Source of the DNA: Polaribacter sp. Q13
GTDB lineage: Bacteria > Bacteroidota > Bacteroidia > Flavobacteriales > Flavobacteriaceae
Assembly: GCF_016858305.2 (NCBI RefSeq)
Contig: NZ_CP074436.1
Coordinates: 3,554,001 to 3,618,000, forward strand
Direction: 5' to 3'
Length of the DNA stretch: 64,000 nt
Part shown: piece by piece, positions 16,531 through 24,821 of the stretch
Numbering within the stretch: position 1 is the stretch's first letter
How the letters are laid out: every line of letters starts with the position of its first letter
The notes under the pieces: model-generated
Database searches by the model: none
What the model saw: the letters and a program-made list of their open reading frames with translations, nothing else
What the model was told of the DNA's origin: nothing
Position numbers and translations under genes: made by a program

Positions 16531-18885
16531 TCATTCTTTAAACCACAAATCACCGCCGTAAGAAGTAATAGTGAATTTCCCGTTTTTATCATTTAAATGT
16601 ACTCTCCAGCAATCATCACCATTACCACACTTTCCATAATAAGCAATGTCAGTATAACCATCTCTGTTAAAGTCACCAGCAACTGGAGCACTAACAGGAT
16701 CTTCTCCTTTAAACCACATATCACTACCATAAGAAGTGACAGTAAATTTCCCGTTTTTATCATTTAAATTTACTCTCCAACAATCATCACCATTACCGCA
16801 TTTTCCATAGTAAGCAATATCGGTATAACCATCTCTATTGAAATCACCTGCTACTGGAGCGTTGATTGGTTTGTCATCTTTAAACCACATATCACCACCG
16901 TAAGAAGTAACAGTAAATTTTCCGTTTTTATCATTTAAATGTACTCTCCAGCAATCATCACCATTACCGCATTTTCCATAGTAAGCAATATCAGTATAGC
17001 CATCTTTATTGAAATCACCAGCAACTGGTGCACTAACAGGTTTGTTGTCTTGAAACCACATATCACCACCGTAAGAAGTAACAGTAAATTTTCCATTTTT
17101 ATTATTTAAATGTACTCTCCAACAATCATCACCATTATTACACTTACCATAATAAGCAATATCAGTATAGCCATCTTTATTGAAATCACCAGCAACTGGA
17201 GCACTAACAGGTTTGTCTCCTTTGAACCAAATATCACCGCCGTAAGAAGTAACAGTAAATTTTCCGTTTTTATCATTTAAATGTACTCTCCAACAATCAC
17301 TACCATTATTACACTTACCATAATAAGCAATATCAGTATAGCCGTCTTTATTGAAATCACCAGCAACTGGTGCATTAACTGGTTTATCTCCTTGAAACCA
17401 CATATCATCACCATAAGAAGTTATATTAAATTTCCCGTTTTTATCGTTTAAATGTGTCCTCCAACAATCACTACCATTACCGCATTTACCGTAATAGATA
17501 ATATCTAAATATTTTTTTCTTGTTAAACTATGTGGTTTTGTTTGGGTAATAGTGTTACTTTTAAGGCTTTTTAATTTTGTTTTATTATTCGTTGATATTG
17601 TTCTATTTTGAACATTTTTGATTGTGGTTTTTTTAGCAGATTTTAAACCCTCAATTTTCTTTATGGGTTTTAATTCTTCCAAATCAGTATTAAAATATCC
17701 AACTACTGGCTTAGAATGATAGGAATAAATTTTCTCTTTTAACTCATATTTAAATGTAGGTATTGAATAAATAATATGCTGATAACCGGACTCTACAGTT
17801 TTAAAGAGACAATCACTATTATTAAAAAAATTACATCCACCCATTTCTTCGTGCCCAAAATTTAGCCAATGTTGTTTGTACCAACCAAGATCTGTATTTT
17901 CTTCTTTCCATGCAAATGCACGAATACTTTCGCTTATAATTCCACTAACTTTGTCTCCAGAATGAACAATATACACTTTTAAATTATCTCTTTTTTCTGT
18001 TGGAAATGTTACATCCATATTTACTTTCCAACAATATTTATTGTTATAATCGTTAGGGTTTTTAAGTTTGTCATTTTTGCTATTAATAGGAAGATATTCT
18101 TCAATTTGTCTTTTAAATATCAGGTTAGGAAGTTTGAATAGTAAATTTGGAGTTTTTGCCAATACGGGGTTTGCGGCTACAGGATCATAACCTTGCACAA
18201 TTAATGGTATATTAGTGTAGGTGGAATTACTTCTTAAACGGCTGCCAAGTCGAAATGCAAGTGCACCACCTCTACTTTGCCCCGACAAGACAATGACTTC
18301 CACATTTGAAGGGTTAAATTTTGAAGTTAGTAAATTAAAGAACGCAGTCTCTCTGCGCTTTGTTTCATTCTCGGATTGGAAGTAACCAAGTCTTGCGTCA
18401 AAAGCTAATACAAAAAGTGTTGATTCTTCTGGGAATTCTCCTGATTTGATGAGTTTAGAAGCTAATGATGAGTTATTTAAGTTACTTGTAGTTTCTAAGT
18501 TATCGCTATGTCTAAGACCTTCTTTATAATTGTTTGGTTGTCCTGTAAGTACATTTGTGTATCCATTTCCGTAATTACCCGTGGTTAATCCATCACTACC
18601 CGTTGGGTCATCGCTTTGTTGACCAGCAGCGATAAAAACAACTCTCTTAACCTTGTCTTTTGCAGGTTCACTTATTATTGAGATATAGGTATCTTGTCTG
18701 CCAGTTTTGCTAACACCAGAATCTCTCCAATAAGGTAGTTTACTGTGATCATTATTTTTGCTGTTAGTTACTCTCATGAGCTGCACTTTAATGTCTTGTG
18801 CAAATGAATGTTGATTAAAAAACATAAAACATAAGGTGATGATAGAAAACAGTTTTTTCAATTTGGAAGTATTTTGATTTTTCAT
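16531..18885 (-). CDS. Secreted alpha/beta-hydrolase-like protein with six FG-GAP/VCBS-type repeats
   Basis: A 784-residue exported protein with signal peptide MKNQNTSKLKKLFSIITLCF through FAQ. Residues about 35-400 resemble an esterase fold: VVFIAAGQQSDD, then LSGQSRGGALAFRLGSRL with the probable nucleophile Ser in GQSRGG. From about residue 458 to the end there are six repeats of 57 residues. Each has a calcium-loop motif (GDFNKDGYTDIAYYG) and a conserved Cys pair in GKCnNGxDCWR. The repeats resemble FG-GAP/VCBS modules. There is no recognisable T9SS tail. Substrate unknown; adhesion or surface display is possible. Confidence 0.7.
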   Translation of the reverse strand: MKNQNTSKLKKLFSIITLCFMFFNQHSFAQDIKVQLMRVTNSKNNDHSKLPYWRDSGVSKTGRQDTYISIISEPAKDKVKRVVFIAAGQQSDDPTGSDGLTTGNYGNGYTNVLTGQPNNYKEGLRHSDNLETTSNLNNSSLASKLIKSGEFPEESTLFVLAFDARLGYFQSENETKRRETAFFNLLTSKFNPSNVEVIVLSGQSRGGALAFRLGSRLRSNSTYTNIPLIVQGYDPVAANPVLAKTPNLLFKLPNLIFKRQIEEYLPINSKNDKLKNPNDYNNKYCWKVNMDVTFPTEKRDNLKVYIVHSGDKVSGIISESIRAFAWKEENTDLGWYKQHWLNFGHEEMGGCNFFNNSDCLFKTVESGYQHIIYSIPTFKYELKEKIYSYHSKPVVGYFNTDLEELKPIKKIEGLKSAKKTTIKNVQNRTISTNNKTKLKSLKSNTITQTKPHSLTRKKYLDIIYYGKCGNGSDCWRTHLNDKNGKFNITSYGDDMWFQGDKPVNAPVAGDFNKDGYTDIAYYGKCNNGSDCWRVHLNDKNGKFTVTSYGGDIWFKGDKPVSAPVAGDFNKDGYTDIAYYGKCNNGDDCWRVHLNNKNGKFTVTSYGGDMWFQDNKPVSAPVAGDFNKDGYTDIAYYGKCGNGDDCWRVHLNDKNGKFTVTSYGGDMWFKDDKPINAPVAGDFNRDGYTDIAYYGKCGNGDDCWRVNLNDKNGKFTVTSYGSDMWFKGEDPVSAPVAGDFNRDGYTDIAYYGKCGNGDDCWRVHLNDKNGKFTITSYGGDLWFKE
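16540..17510 (-). repeat. Six tandem 171-bp coding repeats
   Basis: The C-terminal part of the secreted hydrolase gene consists of six tandem units of 171 bases. The first and last units are partial or divergent, and the inner units are close to identical at the DNA level. Such arrays arise by unequal recombination and may vary in copy number. Confidence 0.8.
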
Positions 18886-19255
18886 AGTTGCTAATTAAAG
18901 ATTATTTTAAATTTATAACAACGGTGTTTTCCTCCTTTTTTAATAAGTTTTTCCCCTGCTTATTCAAATGTATTTTTTAGTAAATGTTTATAAAGTGTCA
19001 TTTAATTATCTGTAGAGTTTATTCGATTATTGGTTTTCCTCAATGAATGCCAACTGTTTTTTGTAGATGTATAGGATGATATATTATGCTGTTACTCTTA
19101 CTGCTTATACCAGTTTTTTAAATTCTAAATAGGTTTCTTGGTTTTTTTATAATTGATACCGTGATTCATTACTTTTTGAGGTTTATAAGATGATTATAAT
19201 TTTTAAATTCACTTGGTAAATGATATGTTTTTAAAGTGTTTTGAAAATATATTAG

Positions 19256-19273
19256 TACTACAACCTTGTAGTA
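19256..19273. promoter_or_regulatory. Palindrome TACTACAACCTTGTAGTA
   Basis: Two 8-base arms with a 2-base spacer lie about 120 bases upstream of the cys operon promoter. The arrangement differs from the CCTACT-N5-AGTAGG boxes, so it may be a site for another regulator or a rearranged half-site pair. Confidence 0.4.
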
Positions 19274-19311
19274 GTGAAATATCTTTAAATTTTTTACCTT
19301 TTTTTTATTAA

Positions 19312-19328
19312 TCTACTAATTATGTAGG
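19312..19328. promoter_or_regulatory. Candidate Rrf2 box, distal copy
   Basis: TCTACTAATTATGTAGG has the CCTACT-N5-AGTAGG layout with two substitutions. It lies about 65-80 bases upstream of the expected transcription start of the cys operon. Confidence 0.5.
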
Positions 19329-19378
19329 GTTTTAGAAATTATTAACAATTTTTCTCGACCTATTAGAAAGTTTTGAAG

Positions 19379-19386
19379 TATGTTTG
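19379..19386 (+). promoter_or_regulatory. cys operon promoter, -7 element TATGTTTG
   Basis: TATGTTTG matches TAnnTTTG. Transcription would begin near 19393, inside the proximal Rrf2-type box, which suits repression. No clear -33 element is seen. Confidence 0.6.
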
Positions 19387-19391
19387 CATAC

Positions 19392-19408
19392 CCTACTAAA
19401 GCAGTAGG
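19392..19408. promoter_or_regulatory. Candidate Rrf2 box, proximal copy CCTACTAAAGCAGTAGG
   Basis: A perfect 6-bp inverted repeat with a 5-base spacer that overlaps the predicted transcription start of the sulfate-reduction operon. It is the best of the three related boxes in the window. Confidence 0.6.
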
Positions 19409-19433
19409 ATAATTATTTGAATTAATTTTTTTT

Positions 19434-19697
19434 ATGATTTTAGACCAAATCATTTTTAGCAAAAAAGCACAGAGTAAAGGTTTTGAAGAAGATAAGTCTT
19501 CTGAAAAACCTTTACGAAGTGTGCTAAAAGCACTAAGCTGGAGGGTTGTTGGTACTGTAGATACTTTAGTGGTATCTTATTATGTAACTGGTGAGTTTAC
19601 GTTAGCAGCATCAATTGCTTCGGTAGATTTTTTAACAAAATTAGTTTTATACTTCTTACACGAGAGAGTATGGAATAAAGTAAAATGGGGAAAGTAA
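19434..19697 (+). CDS. DUF2061 small membrane protein
   Basis: An 87-residue protein. After a charged N-terminus, the segment PLRSVLKALSWRVVGTVDTLVVSYYVTG followed by a second hydrophobic helix and LVLYFLHERVWNKVKWG is the DUF2061 signature. It is first in the cys operon, and its stop codon overlaps the cysH start (TAATG). Function is not established. Its placement suggests a part in sulfate or sulfite handling at the membrane. Confidence 0.85.
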   Translation: MILDQIIFSKKAQSKGFEEDKSSEKPLRSVLKALSWRVVGTVDTLVVSYYVTGEFTLAASIASVDFLTKLVLYFLHERVWNKVKWGK

Positions 19698-20311
19698 TGA
19701 GTTTAGACTTAGAACAAATAAACGGAGAATTAAAAGGTAAAAGTCCAGCAGAAATTATAGCTTGGGCTATTTCTTTTGCGAAAAATCCAGTAATTACTAC
19801 CAACTTCAGACCATATGAAGTTGCTATTTTAAAAGCAGTTACGGATGTGCAAAAAGATATCAAAGTAATTTGGTGTGATACCGGTTATAATACAATGCAG
19901 ACTTATAAGCATGCAGAAGAAATTATCAAAAAACTGGATTTAAACATTCAGTTATATACACCAAAACAAACAGCTGCTCACAGAAATGTAGTTTTAGGAG
20001 TTCCTTCTATAGAAGATCCAAAACATGTTTTATTTACAGAACAGGTAAAACTAGAGCCGTTTACAAGAGCAATGAAAGAGCATCAACCAGATGTTTGGTT
20101 TACAAATTTAAGAAAAGGTCAAACTGCATTTAGAAATAGTATCGATGTTGTTTCTGTAAGTAAGGATGGAATTGTAAAAGTGAGTCCTTTTTATAATTGG
20201 ACAGATGAACAATTAGATGCTTATTTAGTAGAACAAAATTTACCAAACGAGTTTACATATTTCGATCCAACAAAAGTAGAAAGTAACAGAGAATGTGGTT
20301 TACACATCTAA
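19697..20311 (+). CDS. cysH: Phosphoadenylyl-sulfate reductase (CysH)
   Basis: A 204-residue cytoplasmic enzyme that reduces activated sulfate to sulfite with thioredoxin. I use the ATG at 19697, which overlaps the DUF2061 stop; an ATG 12 bases upstream is less likely. Motifs: VIWCDTGYNT near residue 58, WFTNLRKGQTAFR near 136, and the C-terminal ECGLHI with the catalytic Cys. The CC...CC pairs that bind the 4Fe-4S cluster in APS reductases are absent, so it looks like the PAPS-type enzyme. Yet no APS kinase is encoded in this cluster. Confidence 0.93.
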   Translation: MSLDLEQINGELKGKSPAEIIAWAISFAKNPVITTNFRPYEVAILKAVTDVQKDIKVIWCDTGYNTMQTYKHAEEIIKKLDLNIQLYTPKQTAAHRNVVLGVPSIEDPKHVLFTEQVKLEPFTRAMKEHQPDVWFTNLRKGQTAFRNSIDVVSVSKDGIVKVSPFYNWTDEQLDAYLVEQNLPNEFTYFDPTKVESNRECGLHI

Positions 20312-20321
20312 AAAGATAATT

Positions 20322-21227
20322 ATGAGTAATACAACAATACAAGTAGATGCTTTAGAAAGTGAAGCAATTTATATTTTTAGAGAAGTAGTAGCGCAGTTCG
20401 AAAAGCCTGTTTTATTATTCTCTGGAGGAAAAGATAGTATAACTTTAGTGCGTTTAGCGCAAAAAGCATTTTATCCAGCAAAAATTCCTTTCCCTTTAAT
20501 GCACATCGATACAGGTCATAATTTTCCTGAAACGATTGAATTTAGAGACAGATTAGCAAAAGAATTAGGTGTTGAGTTAATTGTAAGAAATGTACAAGAC
20601 AATATAGATTCTGGTAGAGTAAAAGAAGAAACTGGTAGATATGCCAGTAGAAATATGTTGCAAACAGAAACTTTATTAGACGCTATTGAAGAATTTGGTT
20701 TTGATGCTTGTATTGGTGGAGCAAGAAGAGATGAGGAAAAAGCAAGAGCTAAAGAAAGAATTTTTTCTGTAAGAGATGATTTTGGTCAGTGGGATGAAAA
20801 AAACCAACGTCCAGAAGTTTTCGATATGTTAAACGGACGCATCGATTTAGGACAAAATGTACGTGTTTTTCCAATTTCTAACTGGACAGAATTAGATGTT
20901 TGGTCTTATATAGAACAAGAAAACATCGAAATTCCATCAATCTATTTTGCACATAAGAGAAAAATATTTGTAAGAGACGGAATGATTTGGTCTGCAGATG
21001 ATGCTGTTGTTTTTAGAGATGAAGAAGAAGTTGTAGAAGAAAGAATGGTTCGTTTTAGAACTGTAGGAGATATGAGTTGTACAGCGGCAGTTTTATCCGA
21101 CGCAGTCGATATTGCAAAAGTTGTAGAAGAAATTAGAGATTCTTCCATTTCAGAAAGAGGTGCAAGAATAGATGATAAACGTTCTGAAGCAGCAATGGAA
21201 AAACGTAAACAACAAGGGTATTTTTAG
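20322..21227 (+). CDS. cysD: Sulfate adenylyltransferase subunit 2
   Basis: The adenylyl-transferring subunit of ATP sulfurylase, 301 residues, matching the family length. The start at 20322 gives MSNTTIQVDALESEAIYIFREV; a start 27 bases upstream would overlap cysH. The PP-loop SGGKDSITL lies near residue 36, with HIDTGHNFPET and GGARRDEEKARAKERIFS further on. It forms APS with the GTPase subunit CysN, encoded 188 bases downstream. Confidence 0.97.
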   Translation: MSNTTIQVDALESEAIYIFREVVAQFEKPVLLFSGGKDSITLVRLAQKAFYPAKIPFPLMHIDTGHNFPETIEFRDRLAKELGVELIVRNVQDNIDSGRVKEETGRYASRNMLQTETLLDAIEEFGFDACIGGARRDEEKARAKERIFSVRDDFGQWDEKNQRPEVFDMLNGRIDLGQNVRVFPISNWTELDVWSYIEQENIEIPSIYFAHKRKIFVRDGMIWSADDAVVFRDEEEVVEERMVRFRTVGDMSCTAAVLSDAVDIAKVVEEIRDSSISERGARIDDKRSEAAMEKRKQQGYF

Positions 21228-21234
21228 AATACTT

Positions 21235-21312
21235 TGGGCGTTTTAACGGGCTTTCCACTATATCTTTTTTTGAAAAAACAAAAAAAGGATGTCGTTTCAA
21301 TCCCTAACGCAA
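21235..21312 (+). repeat. Dispersed intergenic repeat, copy 1
   Basis: The cysD-cysN spacer contains an element starting TGGGCGTT, with CACTATATCTTTTT, an imperfect hairpin of complementary T/A tracts, and ending GTTTCAATCCCTAACGCAA. A close relative lies in inverse orientation at 35366-35449. No coding potential is seen. Confidence 0.75.
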
Positions 21313-21369
21313 CTATTTGCAAACACCTTACAAAATTTAATCGCTTTGTAAGTATTAAAAATGAATACA

Positions 21370-21412
21370 AATTAAGCTAAAAGCCAAAGGCCAATAGCGA
21401 ACAGCTGATAAA
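21370..21412. repeat. Low-complexity AGCTAAAAGCC word repeat
   Basis: The bases just before cysN read as degenerate repeats of an AAAGCC/AGC word. A related stretch precedes the flavoprotein reductase gene at 26195-26240. Confidence 0.45.
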
Positions 21413-21414
21413 AA

Positions 21415-22662
21415 ATGAAAGTATTAAAAATAGCAACAGCAGGAAGTGTAGATGATGGTAAGAGTACCTTAATTGGTCGTATTTTATACGATACAAAATC
21501 ATTAACAGACGATAAATTAGAAGCGATAGAAGAAAAAAGTAGACAAAGAGGTTTTGACTATTTAGATTTCTCTTTAGCAACTGATGGTTTAGTTGCAGAA
21601 CGTGAACAAGGAATTACTATTGATGTAGCACATATTTATTTTTCTACACCATCAAAAAGTTTCATTATTGCAGATACTCCAGGTCATATTGAGTATACAA
21701 GAAATATGGTTACTGGTGCTTCTACGGCACAAGCTTCTATTGTTTTAATTGATGCAAGAAACGGAGTTATAGAACAAACATACAGACACTTTTTTATCAA
21801 TAATTTATTGAGAATTAAAGATGTTGTAATTGCAATTAATAAAATGGATTTAGTTGATTTTTCTGAAGAGAAATACAATACAATCAAAAATGAAATTGAG
21901 TATTTAGCGAGTAAAAGTGAATATAAAGGTCAGAATTTAACGTTTATTCCAATGTCTGCTTTACAAGGAGATAATGTTGTACATAAATCTGAAAATACAC
22001 CTTGGTATAAAGGAGAAACGTTAATGCATCACTTAGAGAAATTAGATGTAGAAGATATTAATGATGCTTCTCAAACCCGTTTTCCTGTACAAACAGTTAT
22101 CAGGCCAAAAACAGAAGAATACCACGATTTTAGAGGTTACGCAGGTAAATTGTATGGAGGAGATTTAGCGGTTGGAGATGAAGTTGCAGTGTTACCATCG
22201 CAAACAAAATCTAAGATTAAAACAATTAATTTTTTCGATAAAGAATTTCAAGAAGCAAAAAGAGGAAGTTCTGTTACCATTACGTTAGAAGATAACGTAA
22301 ATGTAAGTAGAGGAGATATGTTGGTAAAAGTAAATGAAGAGCCAACCATTGCTAAAGAATTAACAGCAACTATCTGTTGGATGGATAAAGAGCCTTTAAA
22401 AGCTTCACAAAAATATTATATAAAACATGGTGTAAATGATGCACAAGCAAAAATTACACAATTGTCTAGTATTATAAAAACAGATTTTTCTGGTATTGAA
22501 GAAAATCCATCAGAATTGGTATTAAATCAAATAGGAGACATACAAATAAAGTTAAGTAAACCATTAGCTTTTGACTCTTATAAGAATAACAAATCAAATG
22601 GATCATTTATTTTAATAGATCCTAAAAGCAACAATACAGTAGGTGTAGGTTTTATAAAATAA
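21415..22662 (+). CDS. cysN: Sulfate adenylyltransferase subunit 1 (GTPase)
   Basis: The GTP-hydrolysing subunit of ATP sulfurylase, 415 residues. The P-loop GSVDDGKST is at residues 10-18, DTPGH near 84, NKMD near 142 and SALQGDNV near 182, followed by EF-Tu-like beta-barrel domains. It ends after those domains; the fused CysC (APS kinase) module found in CysNC proteins is missing. It partners CysD upstream. Confidence 0.96.
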   Translation: MKVLKIATAGSVDDGKSTLIGRILYDTKSLTDDKLEAIEEKSRQRGFDYLDFSLATDGLVAEREQGITIDVAHIYFSTPSKSFIIADTPGHIEYTRNMVTGASTAQASIVLIDARNGVIEQTYRHFFINNLLRIKDVVIAINKMDLVDFSEEKYNTIKNEIEYLASKSEYKGQNLTFIPMSALQGDNVVHKSENTPWYKGETLMHHLEKLDVEDINDASQTRFPVQTVIRPKTEEYHDFRGYAGKLYGGDLAVGDEVAVLPSQTKSKIKTINFFDKEFQEAKRGSSVTITLEDNVNVSRGDMLVKVNEEPTIAKELTATICWMDKEPLKASQKYYIKHGVNDAQAKITQLSSIIKTDFSGIEENPSELVLNQIGDIQIKLSKPLAFDSYKNNKSNGSFILIDPKSNNTVGVGFIK

Positions 22663-22663
22663 A

Positions 22664-22702
22664 CCAATTACCAACCAACTAGCAGCCATTACCAACCATC
22701 AA
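22664..22702. repeat. Low-complexity ACCAA word repeat
   Basis: The short spacer before the sulfite reductase is made of the words ACCAATTACCAACC and CATTACCAACC. It belongs to the same class of simple intergenic repeats as those at 9135, 21370 and 26195, but with a different word. Confidence 0.4.
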
Positions 22703-22711
22703 TATTAAATC

Positions 22712-24805
22712 ATGCAAAGTTTTAGAACAGAAATAGAAAACCAAGTTGTAGAAAGAGATATTATTGATTTAGCAGATAAAATTGCAAAATTCAATAATCT
22801 AGAAATAGACGAAGAGAAATTTAGAAGTTTACGTTTAGCAAGAGGTGTTTACGGTCAGCGTCAAGAAGGCGTTCAAATGATTCGTATAAAATTGCCTTAC
22901 GGTAAAGTAATGAGTAATCAATTACGTAGAATTTCTGAAGTTTCAGATGAGTATTCTAGAGGAAGATTACATATTACAACGCGTCAAGATATTCAAATTC
23001 ACTATGTAGATTTACAAAGAACGCCAGAATTATGGGCAGAATTAGAAAAAGATGAAGTTACTATACGTGAAGCATGTGGTAATGTTGTAAGAAATGTAAC
23101 TGCCTCAGAAACTGCTGGTATTGATGTAAACGAGCCTTTTGATGTTTCTCCGTACGCAGATGCTGTTTTTAAATTCTTTTTACGTAACCCTATTTGTCAA
23201 GAAATGGGACGTAAATTTAAGGTTTCTTTTTCTTCTTCGGATGAAGATACAGGCCTATCCTATTTACATGATATCGGATATATTGCTAAAATAGAAAACG
23301 GAGTTAGAGGTTTTAAAGTGATGGTTGCAGGAGGATTAGGTTCTCAGCCTAGACATGCAGAAACTTTATATGAGTTTTTGCCTTCAGATAAAATTATTCC
23401 AGTAATGGAAGGTATTTTAAGAGTTTTTGATCGTTATGGTGAACGTAAAAGTAGAGCCAAAGCAAGAATGAAATTCTTACTAAAAGATATCGGTTTAGAA
23501 GCTTTTAAAAATTTAATTGAAGAAGAACAAAATGCCATTGAATTTAAATCGATTGCAATAGATGCTGATGGTTATGTTGCGTCAACTCCAGTTTCTGTTG
23601 ATGCTCCTCAAGTAGAGATAAAAAATCAAGAAGCATTTGATTTATGGAAATCTACCAACTTAATTCCTCAGAAGCAAGCAGGTTATGTTGCAATCGGAAT
23701 TAAAGTTTTATTAGGAGATTTTTATACAGATAAAGCTCGTTTATTAGCGGATTTAGTTGATAAATATGCAGCAGGTGAAGTTCGTTTAACCTTGCGTCAG
23801 AATATTGTTATTCCTTTTGTAAAAGAAGATTTAGTTCCATTTTTCTATCAAGAATTAGAAAAATTAGGTTTTGTAGAAGCAGGTTATAATAAGGCCGTAG
23901 ATATTACTGCTTGTCCTGGAACTGACACATGTAACTTAGGTATTGCAAGTAGTACTGGTATTGCAGACGAATTAGAGCGAGTTATAAAAGCAGAATATCC
24001 TCAGTATTTAAAAAACGAAGATCTAGTTATAAAAATTAGTGGTTGTATGAATGCTTGTGGGCAGCACAATATGGCAAACATTGGTTTTCAAGGAATGACG
24101 GTTAGAACTCCAGATAAATTAGTGGCGCCAGCGTTACAAGTTTTATTAGGTGGAGGAAATTTAGGAAACGGAAATGCATTATTTGCAGATAAAGTAGTAA
24201 AAGTGCCAAGTAAAAGAGGTCCAGAAGCATTACGCAGAATCTTTAATGATTTTGAAGCAAATGCTAATGGAAAATCTTTTGTAGAATATTATAAAGTTAC
24301 CGGAGAACGTTATTTTTATGATTTATTAAACGATTTGCAAGATGTTACTAATTTAACTCAAGAAGATTTTATCGATTGGGGAGAAGAAGAGAAATATTTA
24401 AAAGAAATAGGAATTGGAGAATGTGCAGGTGTTGTGATCGATTTAATTGCGACTTTATTTTTAGAAAGTGATGAAAAAATTGAAAATGCAAATGAAGCTT
24501 TTGAAAACAAAGTATATTCAGGAGCTATTTACTATGCATACCAATCTATTGTAAACTCAGCTAAAGCATCATTATTAGCGGCAGATAAGAAAACAAATAC
24601 GCATGCAAGTATTATTTCTCAATTTGATGAAGTATTTATTTCTTCAGAAAAAATAGATTTGGGAGGTTCTTTTGCAGATTTAATTTATCAAATTAATAAA
24701 TTTGCTCCAACAGAAGAATTTGCAAAGAAGTATATTAGCGATGCAAATACGTTTTTACAGAAAGTAAGGGCTTATAGAAATGCTGAAACTGCTATTGCAG
24801 GGTAA
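22712..24805 (+). CDS. Siroheme sulfite reductase with C-terminal HEPN-like domain
   Basis: A 697-residue hemoprotein that reduces sulfite to sulfide with six electrons. Two ferredoxin-like/siroheme half-domain pairs are visible: RLHITTRQDIQIHYV near residue 90 and EVRLTLRQNIVIPFV near 360. The 4Fe-4S/siroheme ligands are Cys401, Cys407, Cys445 and Cys449 (CPGTDTC and CMNAC). From about residue 556 a helical tail of the HEPN type (YSGAIYYAYQSIVNSAKASLLAA) is fused, which classic CysI lacks. The ferredoxin and flavoprotein genes downstream point to ferredoxin as the electron donor. The role of the tail is unknown. Confidence 0.92.
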   Translation: MQSFRTEIENQVVERDIIDLADKIAKFNNLEIDEEKFRSLRLARGVYGQRQEGVQMIRIKLPYGKVMSNQLRRISEVSDEYSRGRLHITTRQDIQIHYVDLQRTPELWAELEKDEVTIREACGNVVRNVTASETAGIDVNEPFDVSPYADAVFKFFLRNPICQEMGRKFKVSFSSSDEDTGLSYLHDIGYIAKIENGVRGFKVMVAGGLGSQPRHAETLYEFLPSDKIIPVMEGILRVFDRYGERKSRAKARMKFLLKDIGLEAFKNLIEEEQNAIEFKSIAIDADGYVASTPVSVDAPQVEIKNQEAFDLWKSTNLIPQKQAGYVAIGIKVLLGDFYTDKARLLADLVDKYAAGEVRLTLRQNIVIPFVKEDLVPFFYQELEKLGFVEAGYNKAVDITACPGTDTCNLGIASSTGIADELERVIKAEYPQYLKNEDLVIKISGCMNACGQHNMANIGFQGMTVRTPDKLVAPALQVLLGGGNLGNGNALFADKVVKVPSKRGPEALRRIFNDFEANANGKSFVEYYKVTGERYFYDLLNDLQDVTNLTQEDFIDWGEEEKYLKEIGIGECAGVVIDLIATLFLESDEKIENANEAFENKVYSGAIYYAYQSIVNSAKASLLAADKKTNTHASIISQFDEVFISSEKIDLGGSFADLIYQINKFAPTEEFAKKYISDANTFLQKVRAYRNAETAIAG

Positions 24806-24821
24806 GTTATAAAAGAATAAA

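Larger units (their letters stand above)
18886..19433. other. 548-base intergenic regulatory region
   Basis: No convincing gene is found. The right half is a control region for the cys operon: palindrome TACTACAA-CC-TTGTAGTA at 19256-19273, boxes at 19312-19328 and 19392-19408, and a -7 element at 19379-19386. The left half is AT-rich and featureless apart from the promoter area of the minus-strand secreted hydrolase. Confidence 0.6.

Noticed and set aside
16540..17510. CRISPR-like regular repeats
   Set aside because: The unit is 171 bases, in frame, and codes for a 57-residue protein repeat; there are no spacers.
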